This document shows, one piece after another, positions 19,005 through 28,471 of a stretch of 64,000 nucleotides of DNA (within the stretch, counting starts at the first letter, position 1; each line of letters begins with the position of its first letter). The DNA is taken from contig CAVULE010000001.1 of NCBI GenBank assembly GCA_963742315.1, forward strand, positions 496,001-560,000. The letters are read 5' to 3'. Source of the DNA: AV69 sp963742315 (GTDB lineage: Bacteria > Verrucomicrobiota > Verrucomicrobiia > Chthoniobacterales > UBA10450). The translations under genes and the position numbers were made by a program. The notes under the pieces were generated by a model that worked only from the letters and a program-made list of their open reading frames with translations, did no database searches and had not been told where the DNA came from.

Positions 19005-22000
19005 ATGATTGGCAAATTTTCCGCGGTTTTTAGCAAATCTTCACTGCGATCAAACGTGCCACCCAATCACTGTAAACGCCGGCCCCTCTTCCAAGCTTTG
19101 CGGTCGCTTTCCAGCCCGGTTGGTCGTCTCCGAATTTCGCTTCCACCCAGGCTCGTTTTTACTTTACTACTCGCAACTAGCGCGGCCGCGCAGGACCCTG
19201 CGACAGTCGGTCAATTTTCTTCGGTGATGAGCTGGCCATACGTAGCGACCCACGCTCATGTCCTCCCCACTGGCAAAGTGATATGGTGGCCCCAGTTCGT
19301 CAACGGCGACAACCCGTACCTTTGGGATCCCTCGACAAACACGAATAGTGCTACTGTGCAAGCGGGAGCAAACATTTTCTGCTCAGGCCATGCCTTTCTA
19401 CCCGACGGACAGCTCTTCGTGGCCGGTGGACACGTAAATAACTACGTGGGGATAGCCAATGCCAACCGATACAATCCCTTTACAAACAGTTGGACGCGGC
19501 TGCCCGATATGAACAACAAACGGTGGTACCCGACGAGCACCACGCTGCCGAACGGAGACATGCTGGTGGTCAGCGGGTGGATCGGTACCCAGCAGGGGGT
19601 GAACGTTGAGCCCCAGGTATGGCAGACCGCGACTAGCTCCTGGCGCAACCTGAGCGCAGCGCACCTCGCTCTTCCGTTTTATCCCTTCATGCATGTAGCG
19701 CCTAACGGCAAGGTGTTCTGTGCTGGACCCAGCCAGACGACCCGGTACCTTGATCCTACTGGCACTGGTGCCTGGAGTTTAGTAGGGAGCAGCAACTTCG
19801 ATACTCGTAATTGGGGATCAACAGTGATGTACGATGAGGGCAAAGTACTGCTCATGGGCGGAAGCCCATGCGCACCGTACCCATTCACACCGGGCGCTAC
19901 CGGTAGTTGCACCACTACCCCAACGGCGACTGCAGAGATCATCGACCTAAACAATCCGAATCCCGCTTGGAGCTACACTGGATCGATGGTCACGGGAGGA
20001 CGCAAACTTTTCAACGCTACTTTACTTGCAGACGGCACAGTTCTGGTAACTGGCGGAAGCAGAGGCACTGAGGATCCGAATACTCAGCCGACAAATCCAG
20101 CGTACGAGAGTGAGTTGTGGAATCCGGCGACCGGGACGTGGACACAGATGGCGAGCCTGACCAAGATTCGATCCTACCACTCCATCGCGATCCTGCTGCC
20201 GGACGGGCGCGTTCTGTCAGCCGGCGGCGTATTTGGGACAAATTCAGCAGAAATATATTCGCCTCCTTATCTATTCAGAGGCTCCCGTCCTACTATCACG
20301 TCGGCTCCCGCGGGCGTTACATACGGTCAGTCATTTTTCGTGGGCACACCCGATGCCACCAGCATCTCACAAATTACATTCATCGCGCTAGGCTCCGTTA
20401 CGCACGGCTTTAACATGGGCCAGCACATTAACCGGCCGTTGTTCTCGCAAGCTACAGGCGGCCTCAACGTGACGGCGCCTTCAAACCCCAACACCACTCC
20501 GCCGGGCTACTACATGCTATTCATTCTGAATTCGAACGGCGTTCCTTCAGTGGCACAGATTGTCCAAATCAATAGTACGATTTCTACACCGCCACCGACT
20601 CCAACTTACCCGGCATCGCCGACCGCGCTTAAGGCTGTCGCCGCATCCTCCAGCCAGATCAACCTGTCTTGGACCGATAACTCGAACAACGAAACAGGGT
20701 TCAAGATAGAACGCTCTAGTGATGGCAAAACGTTTACACAAATTTCGACAGTAGGCGCGAATGTTACGACCTATCCGGACAGCGGACTTGCCGCTTCGAC
20801 TAAATATTACTATCGAATTCTGGCTTACAGCGATGGCGGTAATTCGCCCTATTCGAATACGGCGATTGCCACGACGGCGTCACCAACTCCTACCCCAACA
20901 CCAACACCGACTCCAACTCCGACACCGACTCCAACGCCGACACCGACTCCAACGCCGACACCGACTCCGACGCCAACACCAACTCCGACGCCGACACCGA
21001 CACCGACTCCGACTCCGACACCGACTCCAACACCGACACCGACACCGACACCGACTCCGACACCGACTCCAACGCCGACACCGACTCCGACACCGACCCC
21101 GACACCGACTCCAACGCCGACTCCAACTCCGACGCCGACGCCGACACCGACGCCGACTCCAACGCCGACACCGACTCCAACGCCGACATCCACCCCAACA
21201 CCTCCAAACCAGCCGCCGGTCGTGAATGCTGGTTCTGCGAATGCTGGTCCTGCGCTGGCCATTGCATTGTCAGACCCTGCGCCCTTGAACGGTTCTGCCA
21301 CCGACGATGGTTTTCCGAATCCGCCCGGAGCGTTGACATACGGTTGGACAGCTGTGAGTGGGCCCGGCACGGTGACTTTTGCCAATGCCAATGCTGCCAG
21401 CACGACGGCGACATTTTCCAGCGCTGGCAGCTATACCCTGCGGCTGACAGCGAGTGACAGTGCACTCTCAGGCTCGGCTGACTTACCACTCCTAGTTGGC
21501 GGACCGTTGCCTTCGCCCTGGTCAGATCAGGATATTGGAGCGGTCGGCACACAAGGGCGGGGATCATTTCTTACAGGCACTTTCATCGAACGCGGCTCTG
21601 GCGCTGACATTGGAGGTTCGGCCGACGCGTTCCACTACATTTATCAGCCACTCAACGGCAATGGAACAATCGTTGCGCACGTTGCGACTCAATACAACAG
21701 CGATCCTTCAGCCAAGGCTGGAGTGATGATTCGCGAAACTCTGACCGCGGGCTCCAAATACGCAGCGGTCGTTATCACTCCCTCAACCGGAATTAGCTTC
21801 CAACGCAGAACAGCAACCAACGGCACTACGGCCAAGACTACCGCGACGGGCACTCAGCTTGTCGTTCCCTACTGGCTTAAGCTGACGCGAACGGGCAATA
21901 GCCTGGCCAGCTATTATTCCAGCGATGGCCTCACCTGGACATTGGGTGGAAGTGCCAGCGTCACAATGGGGAGCAGTGTCTTCATGGGTCTCGCGGTTAC

Positions 22001-22817
22001 CAGCCATAGTGTCTTTAACTCGACTGCCACGATCGATAAGGTGAACCTGCCACCGATCGCAAACGCCGGTCCGGACCAATCAATCACCGTTCCCGCTAAT
22101 ACCGTGACCTTGAATGGTTCTGCCACAGACGACGGCCAGCCCAATGGAACAATAACTTACAGTTGGACGAAGGTAAGCGGTTCAGGAACCGTAACCTTCG
22201 GCAACACTTCGCAGGCAGTGACGACCGCACAATTCTCCGCAGCCGGCACTTATACGCTGCGGCTAACAGCTAATGATGGCCAACTTTCGGCAACTGATGA
22301 CGTTGTTATCACGGTCAGCCCCGCGCCCTCGGGCAGCACGATCCGGATCAACAGCGGAGGGACCTCTTATACTGATTCGTCTAGCCAGGTTTGGTCGGCG
22401 GACGCTTATTTCACCGGCGGTACTGCCGCCAGTTACACCGCAACAGTCTCCGGCACATCCGATCCGACTCTGTATCAATCAGAACGTTTTGCCAAAACCT
22501 TGACCTACAACATTCCGGTGGCCAACGGGACGTACGACGTAACTTTGGCCTTCTCCGAGATGGTCTTCAATGGTGCCGGACAGCGCGTCTTCAACGTTAC
22601 TATTGAAGGGCAAACGGTCCTTCAAAATTTCGATATCTGGGCCCTCGTCGGCAAGAATGCCGCGCTCCAAAGGACCTTCACTACGGTCGTGACTGACGGC
22701 ACGCTGAATATTGTCGGCTCAGGTACCGTGAATAACGCGAAGCTCTCAGCTATCCAGATCGCTCCATCGGGCTCTCCGACTCCTACTCCTACGCCAACCC
22801 CAACACCAACTCCATGA
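19005..22817 (+). CDS. Secreted galactose/glyoxal-oxidase-like copper radical oxidase with FN3, PT linker, PKD and malectin domains
   Basis: 1270 residues. A basic N-region of ~48 residues precedes a hydrophobic export segment ending SAAAQ. The kelch/DUF1929 part carries every residue expected for a galactose-oxidase-type active site: Cys126 (NIFCSGH), Tyr175 (KRWYPTS), stacking Trp192, Tyr391-His392 (RSYHS) and His467 (THGFNM). An FN3 domain follows (~537-625), then a (Pro-Thr)n linker (626-734), a PKD-like domain, a jelly-roll/LamG-like domain (~830-1005), a second PKD-like domain and a malectin-like domain (~1105-1255). It ends in a short Pro-Thr tail. The family oxidises primary alcohols or aldehydes to give H2O2. 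The tail stops at an ATGA overlap with the next gene, so another domain may have been lost. The active-site assignment is by eye. Confidence 0.85.
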   Translation: MIGKFSAVFSKSSLRSNVPPNHCKRRPLFQALRSLSSPVGRLRISLPPRLVFTLLLATSAAAQDPATVGQFSSVMSWPYVATHAHVLPTGKVIWWPQFVNGDNPYLWDPSTNTNSATVQAGANIFCSGHAFLPDGQLFVAGGHVNNYVGIANANRYNPFTNSWTRLPDMNNKRWYPTSTTLPNGDMLVVSGWIGTQQGVNVEPQVWQTATSSWRNLSAAHLALPFYPFMHVAPNGKVFCAGPSQTTRYLDPTGTGAWSLVGSSNFDTRNWGSTVMYDEGKVLLMGGSPCAPYPFTPGATGSCTTTPTATAEIIDLNNPNPAWSYTGSMVTGGRKLFNATLLADGTVLVTGGSRGTEDPNTQPTNPAYESELWNPATGTWTQMASLTKIRSYHSIAILLPDGRVLSAGGVFGTNSAEIYSPPYLFRGSRPTITSAPAGVTYGQSFFVGTPDATSISQITFIALGSVTHGFNMGQHINRPLFSQATGGLNVTAPSNPNTTPPGYYMLFILNSNGVPSVAQIVQINSTISTPPPTPTYPASPTALKAVAASSSQINLSWTDNSNNETGFKIERSSDGKTFTQISTVGANVTTYPDSGLAASTKYYYRILAYSDGGNSPYSNTAIATTASPTPTPTPTPTPTPTPTPTPTPTPTPTPTPTPTPTPTPTPTPTPTPTPTPTPTPTPTPTPTPTPTPTPTPTPTPTPTPTPTPTPTPTPTPTPTPTPTPTPTPTSTPTPPNQPPVVNAGSANAGPALAIALSDPAPLNGSATDDGFPNPPGALTYGWTAVSGPGTVTFANANAASTTATFSSAGSYTLRLTASDSALSGSADLPLLVGGPLPSPWSDQDIGAVGTQGRGSFLTGTFIERGSGADIGGSADAFHYIYQPLNGNGTIVAHVATQYNSDPSAKAGVMIRETLTAGSKYAAVVITPSTGISFQRRTATNGTTAKTTATGTQLVVPYWLKLTRTGNSLASYYSSDGLTWTLGGSASVTMGSSVFMGLAVTSHSVFNSTATIDKVNLPPIANAGPDQSITVPANTVTLNGSATDDGQPNGTITYSWTKVSGSGTVTFGNTSQAVTTAQFSAAGTYTLRLTANDGQLSATDDVVITVSPAPSGSTIRINSGGTSYTDSSSQVWSADAYFTGGTAASYTATVSGTSDPTLYQSERFAKTLTYNIPVANGTYDVTLAFSEMVFNGAGQRVFNVTIEGQTVLQNFDIWALVGKNAALQRTFTTVVTDGTLNIVGSGTVNNAKLSAIQIAPSGSPTPTPTPTPTPTP
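20881..21206 (+). repeat. Six-base tandem repeat coding for a (Pro-Thr)n linker
   Basis: About 325 bases of imperfect six-base units of the form CCNACN, encoding about 108 residues of alternating Pro and Thr between the FN3 and PKD parts of the oxidase. Third positions vary (A, C, G, T), so the tract is not a perfect microsatellite, but length change by slippage is likely. Because units are six bases, expansion stays in frame. A much shorter tract closes the gene at 22777-22817. Confidence 0.95.
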
Positions 22818-23941
22818 CAAGCGCTATGACAACGCGATTTGCTATCTCGTCTTCTGGACGATTGAAGTGTACTTTAATACTTGCCGTACTGTTAACCACG
22901 ACAACGGTATTTTGTCCGTTCCGCGTCCTGTTGGGCCAAACTCCAGAATATATCGTCACGGAGCTTACCGGCGAAGACGCGGCTCAAGTCCCATCCAAAT
23001 TGAACAATCTGGGAGACATCGTTGGCCGCAACACCGGCAGTGGTGAAGGAGGACCTCGAGCCGCGCTCTGGGGTCATTCCCACCACTCGAAGGCGAAGCA
23101 CTTGGGTGTTTTCTCTGGCGGAGACTACAGTTCCGCAAATGCTATTAACGACGCCGGAGAAGTCGCCGGAGCATCGAATACGGGAACGGCGATTCTTCCT
23201 TTCGTGTGGTCTGACAAAGGTGGATTGCAGCGTGTGCCGCTCTTGGCAGGCGATAACTGTGGAGAGGCTGTTGCCATCAACAAACACGGGCATGTTGTGT
23301 CTTATTCTTCCGGGCCGTTCGGTTGCAGGGCGCTTCTGTGGACCCGGAAGACGGGTCCGCGCGATCTCGGAACGTTGCCCGGTGGCAGTTACAGTCGAGC
23401 ACATGATCTGAATGATTCCGACGAAGTGGCTGGTGTCTCTGCCAGCCCTGCCGGCGACCGTGCAGTTCTATGGACAAAGAGCGGTGATGCACGTGACCTT
23501 GGTACGCTGCCGGGTGATCTGACTAGCGAAGCAATGGCGATCAATAACACGGGCGACGTGGTCGGTTATTCCAACGGTCCGAGCGGAATGCGCGCTTTTC
23601 TCTGGACCAAAGGCGGCGGAATGCAGGAGCTTGGAATTTTGCCTGGGGGTAACTCGAGTCAGGCTCTTGCCATTAACGATTCAGGCACCGTAGTGGGTAG
23701 TTCGGACAGTCCCTCCGGAGGTCACGCTTTCGTTTGGAAAAAACAAACGGGAATCGTGGACTTAAATGACGCAGGCTCGGGTGCTCTCGGCATTGTGCTG
23801 GTGGAAGCGCACGCCATCAACCGTAAAGGCGAGATTCTGGCGATGGGAGAATTGGACCATGGAGGGATGGCGCCGGAGGATCACCCATGCGCTCCGGCCC
23901 CGCCATTAAGCTTTCTGCTTACACCTACCAAGGCGCCATAA
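22814..23941 (+). CDS. Secreted HAF-repeat protein
   Basis: 375 residues from ATG 22814, overlapping the stop of the oxidase gene by four bases. A signal-type segment is followed by at least six repeats of about 45 residues of the pattern DLGTLPGGSYSRAHDLNDSDEVAG, with variants AINNTGDVVGYS and AINDSGTVVGSS. This is the extracellular HAF repeat family, likely a beta-propeller or similar. Function is unknown; such proteins are abundant and secreted in Verrucomicrobia and Planctomycetes. No sorting signal is visible at the C-terminus (ends LLTPTKAP). Translational coupling to the oxidase suggests joint expression. Confidence 0.82.
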   Translation: MTSAMTTRFAISSSGRLKCTLILAVLLTTTTVFCPFRVLLGQTPEYIVTELTGEDAAQVPSKLNNLGDIVGRNTGSGEGGPRAALWGHSHHSKAKHLGVFSGGDYSSANAINDAGEVAGASNTGTAILPFVWSDKGGLQRVPLLAGDNCGEAVAINKHGHVVSYSSGPFGCRALLWTRKTGPRDLGTLPGGSYSRAHDLNDSDEVAGVSASPAGDRAVLWTKSGDARDLGTLPGDLTSEAMAINNTGDVVGYSNGPSGMRAFLWTKGGGMQELGILPGGNSSQALAINDSGTVVGSSDSPSGGHAFVWKKQTGIVDLNDAGSGALGIVLVEAHAINRKGEILAMGELDHGGMAPEDHPCAPAPPLSFLLTPTKAP

Positions 23942-23967
23942 AGCTTACCCCGGTTGGGGGAATTGCA

Positions 23968-24576
23968 ATGCCTTATCTGCGCGAGCAAGAAAGTGTCGCT
24001 AGCGTTAACGAAGCTCAGATAGACGGCGACGAGAAGCTGGTGCTTGCACAGCTCATCGTTTCAGCGGCGCCTCTATTTTACGCTCTTCTACCTTGTTCCG
24101 AGCAGGAGATGTTGACATTGGTCGCCGAGCAAATCGGTGAACCGGACACAGAGCTGCAAAATACATATGTTCTTCGCCACGGTGGCCGCGTCTCCTCGAT
24201 TCTGTCAGCCGTTGGGGACAATCAAATCACCAGAGCTCGACTAAGGGGCTCGATGAAACTCATAAGAAAACTGGGGCGGTCAGAAAGAGCGTGCTTCATA
24301 AGCAACCTCGAGCGTTATGCGAAAGAATTAGAACCGATTGACAAGCCCGGTACCTACATCTCTCGACTGGCGACGAAGCCAGCTTCGAATACAGCCGGCG
24401 CTGGGGCGCGGCTTTTGAAATGGTTTTTGCTCAGCTCAGGCCCCGGTCTTTATACTTGCCACGTCCACAAGGATAATAGCATTGCTATGTGGCTCAACCA
24501 AAAGGTCGGCTTTAGACTCATCTCCGAACTTAATGAAGGCGCGTTTGACTATCGTGCGCTGGTTCTGCAGCAATAG
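23968..24576 (+). CDS. GNAT-like acetyltransferase domain protein
   Basis: About 202 residues from ATG 23968. The N-terminal half (YALLPCSEQEMLTLVAEQIGEPD; RRxGSMKLIRKLG-like helices) is not recognised. The C-terminal half has the layout of a GNAT fold: TYISRLATKP as beta-4, a Gly-rich turn GAGARLLKWFLLSS, then YTCHVHKDNSIAMWLNQKVGFRLISEL, where an Asn before the terminal helix and GF close to the end are typical. It would transfer an acetyl group from acetyl-CoA to an unknown acceptor. It precedes the AMP ligase/LuxE/LuxC operon by 64 bases and may belong to it. Confidence 0.55.
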   Translation: MPYLREQESVASVNEAQIDGDEKLVLAQLIVSAAPLFYALLPCSEQEMLTLVAEQIGEPDTELQNTYVLRHGGRVSSILSAVGDNQITRARLRGSMKLIRKLGRSERACFISNLERYAKELEPIDKPGTYISRLATKPASNTAGAGARLLKWFLLSSGPGLYTCHVHKDNSIAMWLNQKVGFRLISELNEGAFDYRALVLQQ

Positions 24577-24640
24577 CCGCTAAAGGCATTCGGGGTTTTC
24601 GGCCGCCAATATCAGGAACCAAAGTCGGACCGTCGAAATT

Positions 24641-26074
24641 ATGAATTTCGCTAATGCTCTCTTATGTCGGCTTGGGAAGGCTCCGCACTTAATTGATGGA
24701 GCGAGCGGAGAGCGAATGGATGACGTGCGAGGTCATGTAATTGCTACGGCAGCGATGCTTCGAGAAACGGGGCTAGAGAGAGGGGATCGGCTGCTTTTGG
24801 CAGCGCAACTGGATCTGGAGTCCGTCGTAGCCTATCTCGCAACCATGTATGCTGGGTGCGTGGCCGTGCCGCTGCCCGCGGCGCAATGTTTTGCGGAAGC
24901 AAAGACCTTCGCCGCAGCGACCGGCGCAAAAGCAATCTGGTCGAGCACGTTACGGGAGAGTAGTGCGTTGCCGGTGATCGTCGGCATGGCGCAAGGCGAG
25001 GTGCGAGACGGCAACGTAGGGGCCGAACCAACCGATATCGCGGTACTTAATGCAACGTCTGGATCCACGGGTAAGCCACGACTCGTGATGGTGTCGCACG
25101 CCAATTTGCTCGCTAATACCGAGGCAATTGTTCGGAGCCAGTTGTTGACGTCAGACGACAGGGCGCTGCTGCAATTACCGTTGCATTATTGCTTTGGCGC
25201 CAGCGTGTTGCACTCCCATCTTTGGGCCGGTGGTAGCGTCGTAGTGGATCGTCGATCGATGTTCCCGACCCGGTTAATCGGATCAACTATTGCCCACGCA
25301 TGTACGAGCTTTGCGGGTGTGCCTTTCACGTATGAGCAAATCATAGCGGCGGCGGACTTCGATCGCTTGGCCGGATCCTCTTTGAAGCGATTTCTTCAGG
25401 CTGGAGGCAAGCTCGAAATTCAAATTGTTGAGAGCATTGTAGCACGAGTGCCAAGCGCCGATTTTTATGTCATGTATGGTCAAACAGAGGCGACATCACG
25501 GATTTCGACCTTCGAGGTGCACCGGCATACGGCCAAGTTAGGCAGCGCAGGACTGCCGCTCGACAATTTGAAAGTGTTTGCTGTCGGCGCCGATTTCCGG
25601 CCGCTCGCTGCTGGGCGATCTGGTGAGCTTGCCGTGTGCGGTGCCTCGGTGGCGGCGGGTTACTGGAATGATGCAGATGGTACTGCGGAGCGCTTTGTAA
25701 ATGGTACGCTGCTGACGGGTGACGTAGGCCACGTGGATGAGGATGGTTTTATTTGGATCGAAGGTCGAATAGCCGATTTCCTCAAAATGCGAGGAATGCG
25801 TGTTTCCATCGGTGAAATCGAGGCACGCTTGCGCCTCGCAGAAGGCATTAGTGAAATCGCGGCGTTTCCTGCCTGTCATCCCAGGTATGGGGAGGCATTT
25901 GGCTTGGCGGTGGTTGCTGAGAAGGAGCACGATCGCACAGGTATCGTTAGAGATCTCACCCGCCGGATCGACCCACTTTGGATCTGTGCGGGCATCAATT
26001 TTGTGGATTCGTTGCCACGCAACGACGTAGGCAAGATTTTGCGCGGACGATTGGCGGAGAAGTGTGGCTCATGA
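24641..26074 (+). CDS. Acyl-AMP ligase (class I adenylate-forming enzyme)
   Basis: 477 residues. Motifs in order: LNATSGSTGKPRLVMVSHANL (P-loop), LPLHYCFGASVLHSHLWAGG, YVMYGQTEATSRIS, LLTGDVGHVDEDGFIWIEGRIADFLKMRGMRV and C-terminal LPRNDVGKILRG with the catalytic Lys. It activates a carboxylic acid as AMP ester, then passes it to CoA or a carrier protein. Its TGA overlaps the ATG of the LuxE-like gene (ATGA 26071-26074), so ligase, LuxE, LuxC, SDR and ACP form one operon. The substrate is unknown; a fatty or hydroxy acid is the natural guess because of the reductase partners. Confidence 0.85.
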   Translation: MNFANALLCRLGKAPHLIDGASGERMDDVRGHVIATAAMLRETGLERGDRLLLAAQLDLESVVAYLATMYAGCVAVPLPAAQCFAEAKTFAAATGAKAIWSSTLRESSALPVIVGMAQGEVRDGNVGAEPTDIAVLNATSGSTGKPRLVMVSHANLLANTEAIVRSQLLTSDDRALLQLPLHYCFGASVLHSHLWAGGSVVVDRRSMFPTRLIGSTIAHACTSFAGVPFTYEQIIAAADFDRLAGSSLKRFLQAGGKLEIQIVESIVARVPSADFYVMYGQTEATSRISTFEVHRHTAKLGSAGLPLDNLKVFAVGADFRPLAAGRSGELAVCGASVAAGYWNDADGTAERFVNGTLLTGDVGHVDEDGFIWIEGRIADFLKMRGMRVSIGEIEARLRLAEGISEIAAFPACHPRYGEAFGLAVVAEKEHDRTGIVRDLTRRIDPLWICAGINFVDSLPRNDVGKILRGRLAEKCGS

Positions 26075-27192
26075 ATGTATGCCAAAATTCCGTGAGTAAA
26101 CTGCTTGAATGCGCACCCTTCGCGCCCAGAGATTTCTCACACGCAGGACTCCTGCTCCATGCCTTGCGTGAGGGAATTGGCTATGCGGCGAAGAACCCTC
26201 GCTACGCAAACTACATTCGACATTGGCCTATCCCGCTTGCAGAGGTGCGCCGGATAGCCGATCTCCCCTTCTTGCCGGTCGCCGCGTTCAAGACCGATCC
26301 ACCGCTTGCTATTGTGCCTCAGGAAAATTGGTCAAAAGTGTTGCGATCGAGTGGGACCGGCGGGCAAATCCCATCGCAAATCGTAATCGACAAACCTACA
26401 TCTTTGCGCATGACGCGAAGCGCAGCCGCCATTTTCGCGGATTTTATTGGTGTGTCCCGACGGCCAATGTTGGTGATTGATGATCCGAAGGCGGTAGGCG
26501 CGGGCAGTGAGGTCAACGCCCGGGGAGCGGCGATCCGTAGCCTTTTGCCGTTCGGGCATAGCGTCACTTATTGTGGTCGACAAGCGGGCCGCGACGCGAT
26601 CGAGCTTGACCTTGAAATATTGAACGATTTTCTAAGAAAACACGACCCGACACAGCCGATTCTGATCTACGGATTTACGTACATCATATGGATGGCGTTG
26701 GAACGCCTTATCGAAAAAGGACGCGACCTGGGGTTACGACAGGCGCATGTACTGCACAGTGGAGGCTGGAAGACACTGATCGACAGAGCGGTAAGCAAGC
26801 GTTTATTCAATCAAAGCGTCGGAACGGCGATTGGTTGTGGCGCTGATCGAGTAGTGGACTTTTATGGCATGGTTGAGAATGTAGGTATCGTTTATCCCGA
26901 CTGCGTCGAGGGTAATAAGCATCCGCCAACGTATGGCGAGGTTGTTATCCGCAATCCGTTGACTTTGGAACCCGCCGCGGTTGGTGAGACGGGTATCGTG
27001 CAAGTGTGCAGTATACTTCCAACCAGCTTTCCCGGCCACGCGCTCTTAACAGAGGATTTGGGGGAGGTGATGCACGCCGATCACTGCGGGTGTGGTCGGC
27101 CGGGAGTCGCGTTTCGCTTTAAGGGCCGGTCCCCAAAGGCGGAACTGCGCGGTTGTGGTGATGTACTCGCACGTCGCATGGCCTCAAGCTAA
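26071..27192 (+). CDS. LuxE-like acyl-protein synthetase
   Basis: About 373 residues from ATG 26071. The sequence has the LuxE signature RSSGTGGQIPSQ (nucleotide/acyl site), YGFTYIIWMALERL, VLHSGGWKTL, DFYGMVEN and, near the C-terminus, KAELRGCGDVL. In Vibrio LuxE the acyl group is held on a Cys near the end; the Cys in RGCG is a good candidate here. In the lux system LuxE activates a fatty acid and hands it to the reductase LuxC. It is tightly coupled to LuxC-like 27192 (TAATG overlap). No luciferase genes are nearby, so a biosynthetic use, probably surface glycan or lipid, is inferred. Confidence 0.85.
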   Translation: MNVCQNSVSKLLECAPFAPRDFSHAGLLLHALREGIGYAAKNPRYANYIRHWPIPLAEVRRIADLPFLPVAAFKTDPPLAIVPQENWSKVLRSSGTGGQIPSQIVIDKPTSLRMTRSAAAIFADFIGVSRRPMLVIDDPKAVGAGSEVNARGAAIRSLLPFGHSVTYCGRQAGRDAIELDLEILNDFLRKHDPTQPILIYGFTYIIWMALERLIEKGRDLGLRQAHVLHSGGWKTLIDRAVSKRLFNQSVGTAIGCGADRVVDFYGMVENVGIVYPDCVEGNKHPPTYGEVVIRNPLTLEPAAVGETGIVQVCSILPTSFPGHALLTEDLGEVMHADHCGCGRPGVAFRFKGRSPKAELRGCGDVLARRMASS

Positions 27193-28469
27193 TGTCGAAG
27201 CTCACTTTGCTATCTGATTCTGATGAGATTCTGCCCCTTGTCCGGCGTTTGCGCGACGGCATCGCCAGGGAAACTCCACTTTCAACCTTAATCGAAAAAT
27301 TGGCGTCGTGGGGAGCGCGGCTACTTGCTTCTCGGGCCTGCAATGTTCCGGGGGCCGCGTATTTGTCGATCTGGCTTCGCCGAGAAAACCTGCATCGTCT
27401 TTTAGAGGCCGATTTTGGTTGTGCAGTTTCCGGGATGCTTGGGGTTCCGTCGGCGTTCCCGAAAGAGCCGATGGGAAACTCCTCGTTCATAAAGCCTGTT
27501 GGGATCGTGGGACACTGGACGGCGGGAAATGTCGATTTACAGGCTGTGCTGTCAGGTGTTTGCGGTCTGCTCGGTGGCAATGCGAACTTGATCCGAGTTC
27601 CGTCGGATCAGCGGGCGCATATCGAGCCGCTCTTGGCATGTCTCGCAGAGGACGATAGCGAAGGCGCGCTTTCATCTCGCTGGGCCTTTATTTCTTTTCC
27701 AAGCGATCGCGTCGATCTTCATGAAGCGATGGCGCGGCAGGTTGATGGCGCTATGATCTGGGGAGGCGATGAAGCTGTGAGAGCAGTCCGGGCTCTACCG
27801 TTTCCGAGCTGGGCGCGCATTGCTGTTTTTGGGCCGCGCTATTCGCTTGCGCTAATGGATGCTCTGACATGGTCTAATCCGGCGACGCGCAAAACATGGT
27901 GCGACCGATTGGCTCGCGATGTGTGGTTATACGAGCAGCGTGCGTGCTCGTCCCCTCAGGCAATCGTTCTGGAAAGAGGGAATGAGGATCCTCGAGAATT
28001 CGTTCGAGATCTGGCGGACTCGTTTCGAGCCCAGAACAAGCGTGTACCGAGGCGGCTTATGGAGCCGGCCGACGCCTTGACAGTGTTGAAGGCACGGGCG
28101 GATTGGCTGCTTCAGGCTCAAGACCACACGGCTCAAATGAGTTTTGCGCCTGACTGGACGCTCTTGGTTGGCGAGGGTTCAGCGCTGCCGCAAGCGGCCC
28201 AGCATCGGACACTGGTTGTTACCATTGTGGATCGCCTTGAGGAGTTCGTTGCCTCACTCGATGGAGTGACGCAGACGATGGGGGTGGCGGTTGCCGACGC
28301 TGGGCGCGAAGCGGCCTTGGCGCAACAGGCGGCGTTGCGAGGTGTAGATCGGATTGTACCGATCGGCCAGATGCATTTTTTCAATTCCCCGTGGGATGGC
28401 CAGATGCTAGTCAAAGGCATGACTCGCACCGTTTCGTATGCTCGTAGTCGGCATCAGGAAGAAGCGTAA
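27192..28469 (+). CDS. LuxC-like acyl-CoA/acyl-protein reductase
   Basis: 425 residues, from ATG 27192 overlapping the upstream TAA. It belongs to the LuxC/aldehyde-dehydrogenase group: GIVGHWTAGNVDLQAVLSGVCGLLGGNANLIRVPS forms the nucleotide-binding part, ISFPSDRVDLHEAM and IWGGDEAVRAVRALP follow, and YEQRACSSPQAIVLE supplies the catalytic Cys. The C-terminus GVDRIVPIGQMHFFNSPWDGQ is typical. It reduces an activated acyl group to the aldehyde with NADPH. With the LuxE-like partner it forms a fatty-acid reductase pair without LuxD or luciferase. Length is slightly shorter than Vibrio LuxC. Confidence 0.87.
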   Translation: MSKLTLLSDSDEILPLVRRLRDGIARETPLSTLIEKLASWGARLLASRACNVPGAAYLSIWLRRENLHRLLEADFGCAVSGMLGVPSAFPKEPMGNSSFIKPVGIVGHWTAGNVDLQAVLSGVCGLLGGNANLIRVPSDQRAHIEPLLACLAEDDSEGALSSRWAFISFPSDRVDLHEAMARQVDGAMIWGGDEAVRAVRALPFPSWARIAVFGPRYSLALMDALTWSNPATRKTWCDRLARDVWLYEQRACSSPQAIVLERGNEDPREFVRDLADSFRAQNKRVPRRLMEPADALTVLKARADWLLQAQDHTAQMSFAPDWTLLVGEGSALPQAAQHRTLVVTIVDRLEEFVASLDGVTQTMGVAVADAGREAALAQQAALRGVDRIVPIGQMHFFNSPWDGQMLVKGMTRTVSYARSRHQEEA

Positions 28470-28471
28470 AC

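Noticed and set aside
20881..21206. Possible CRISPR array
   Set aside because: The repeat unit is six bases without spacers and is coding; no cas genes are in the window.
20849..21567. Long frames on both strands across the Pro-Thr tract, rich in Val-Gly, Arg-His or Ser-Glu repeats
   Set aside because: They are shadows of the six-base repeat; every frame of such a repeat stays open. Only the Pro-Thr frame links two recognisable domains.
24641..28469. Bioluminescence operon because of LuxE and LuxC
   Set aside because: No luciferase (luxA, luxB), luxD or flavin reductase is nearby; the ligase, SDR and ACP point to another pathway.
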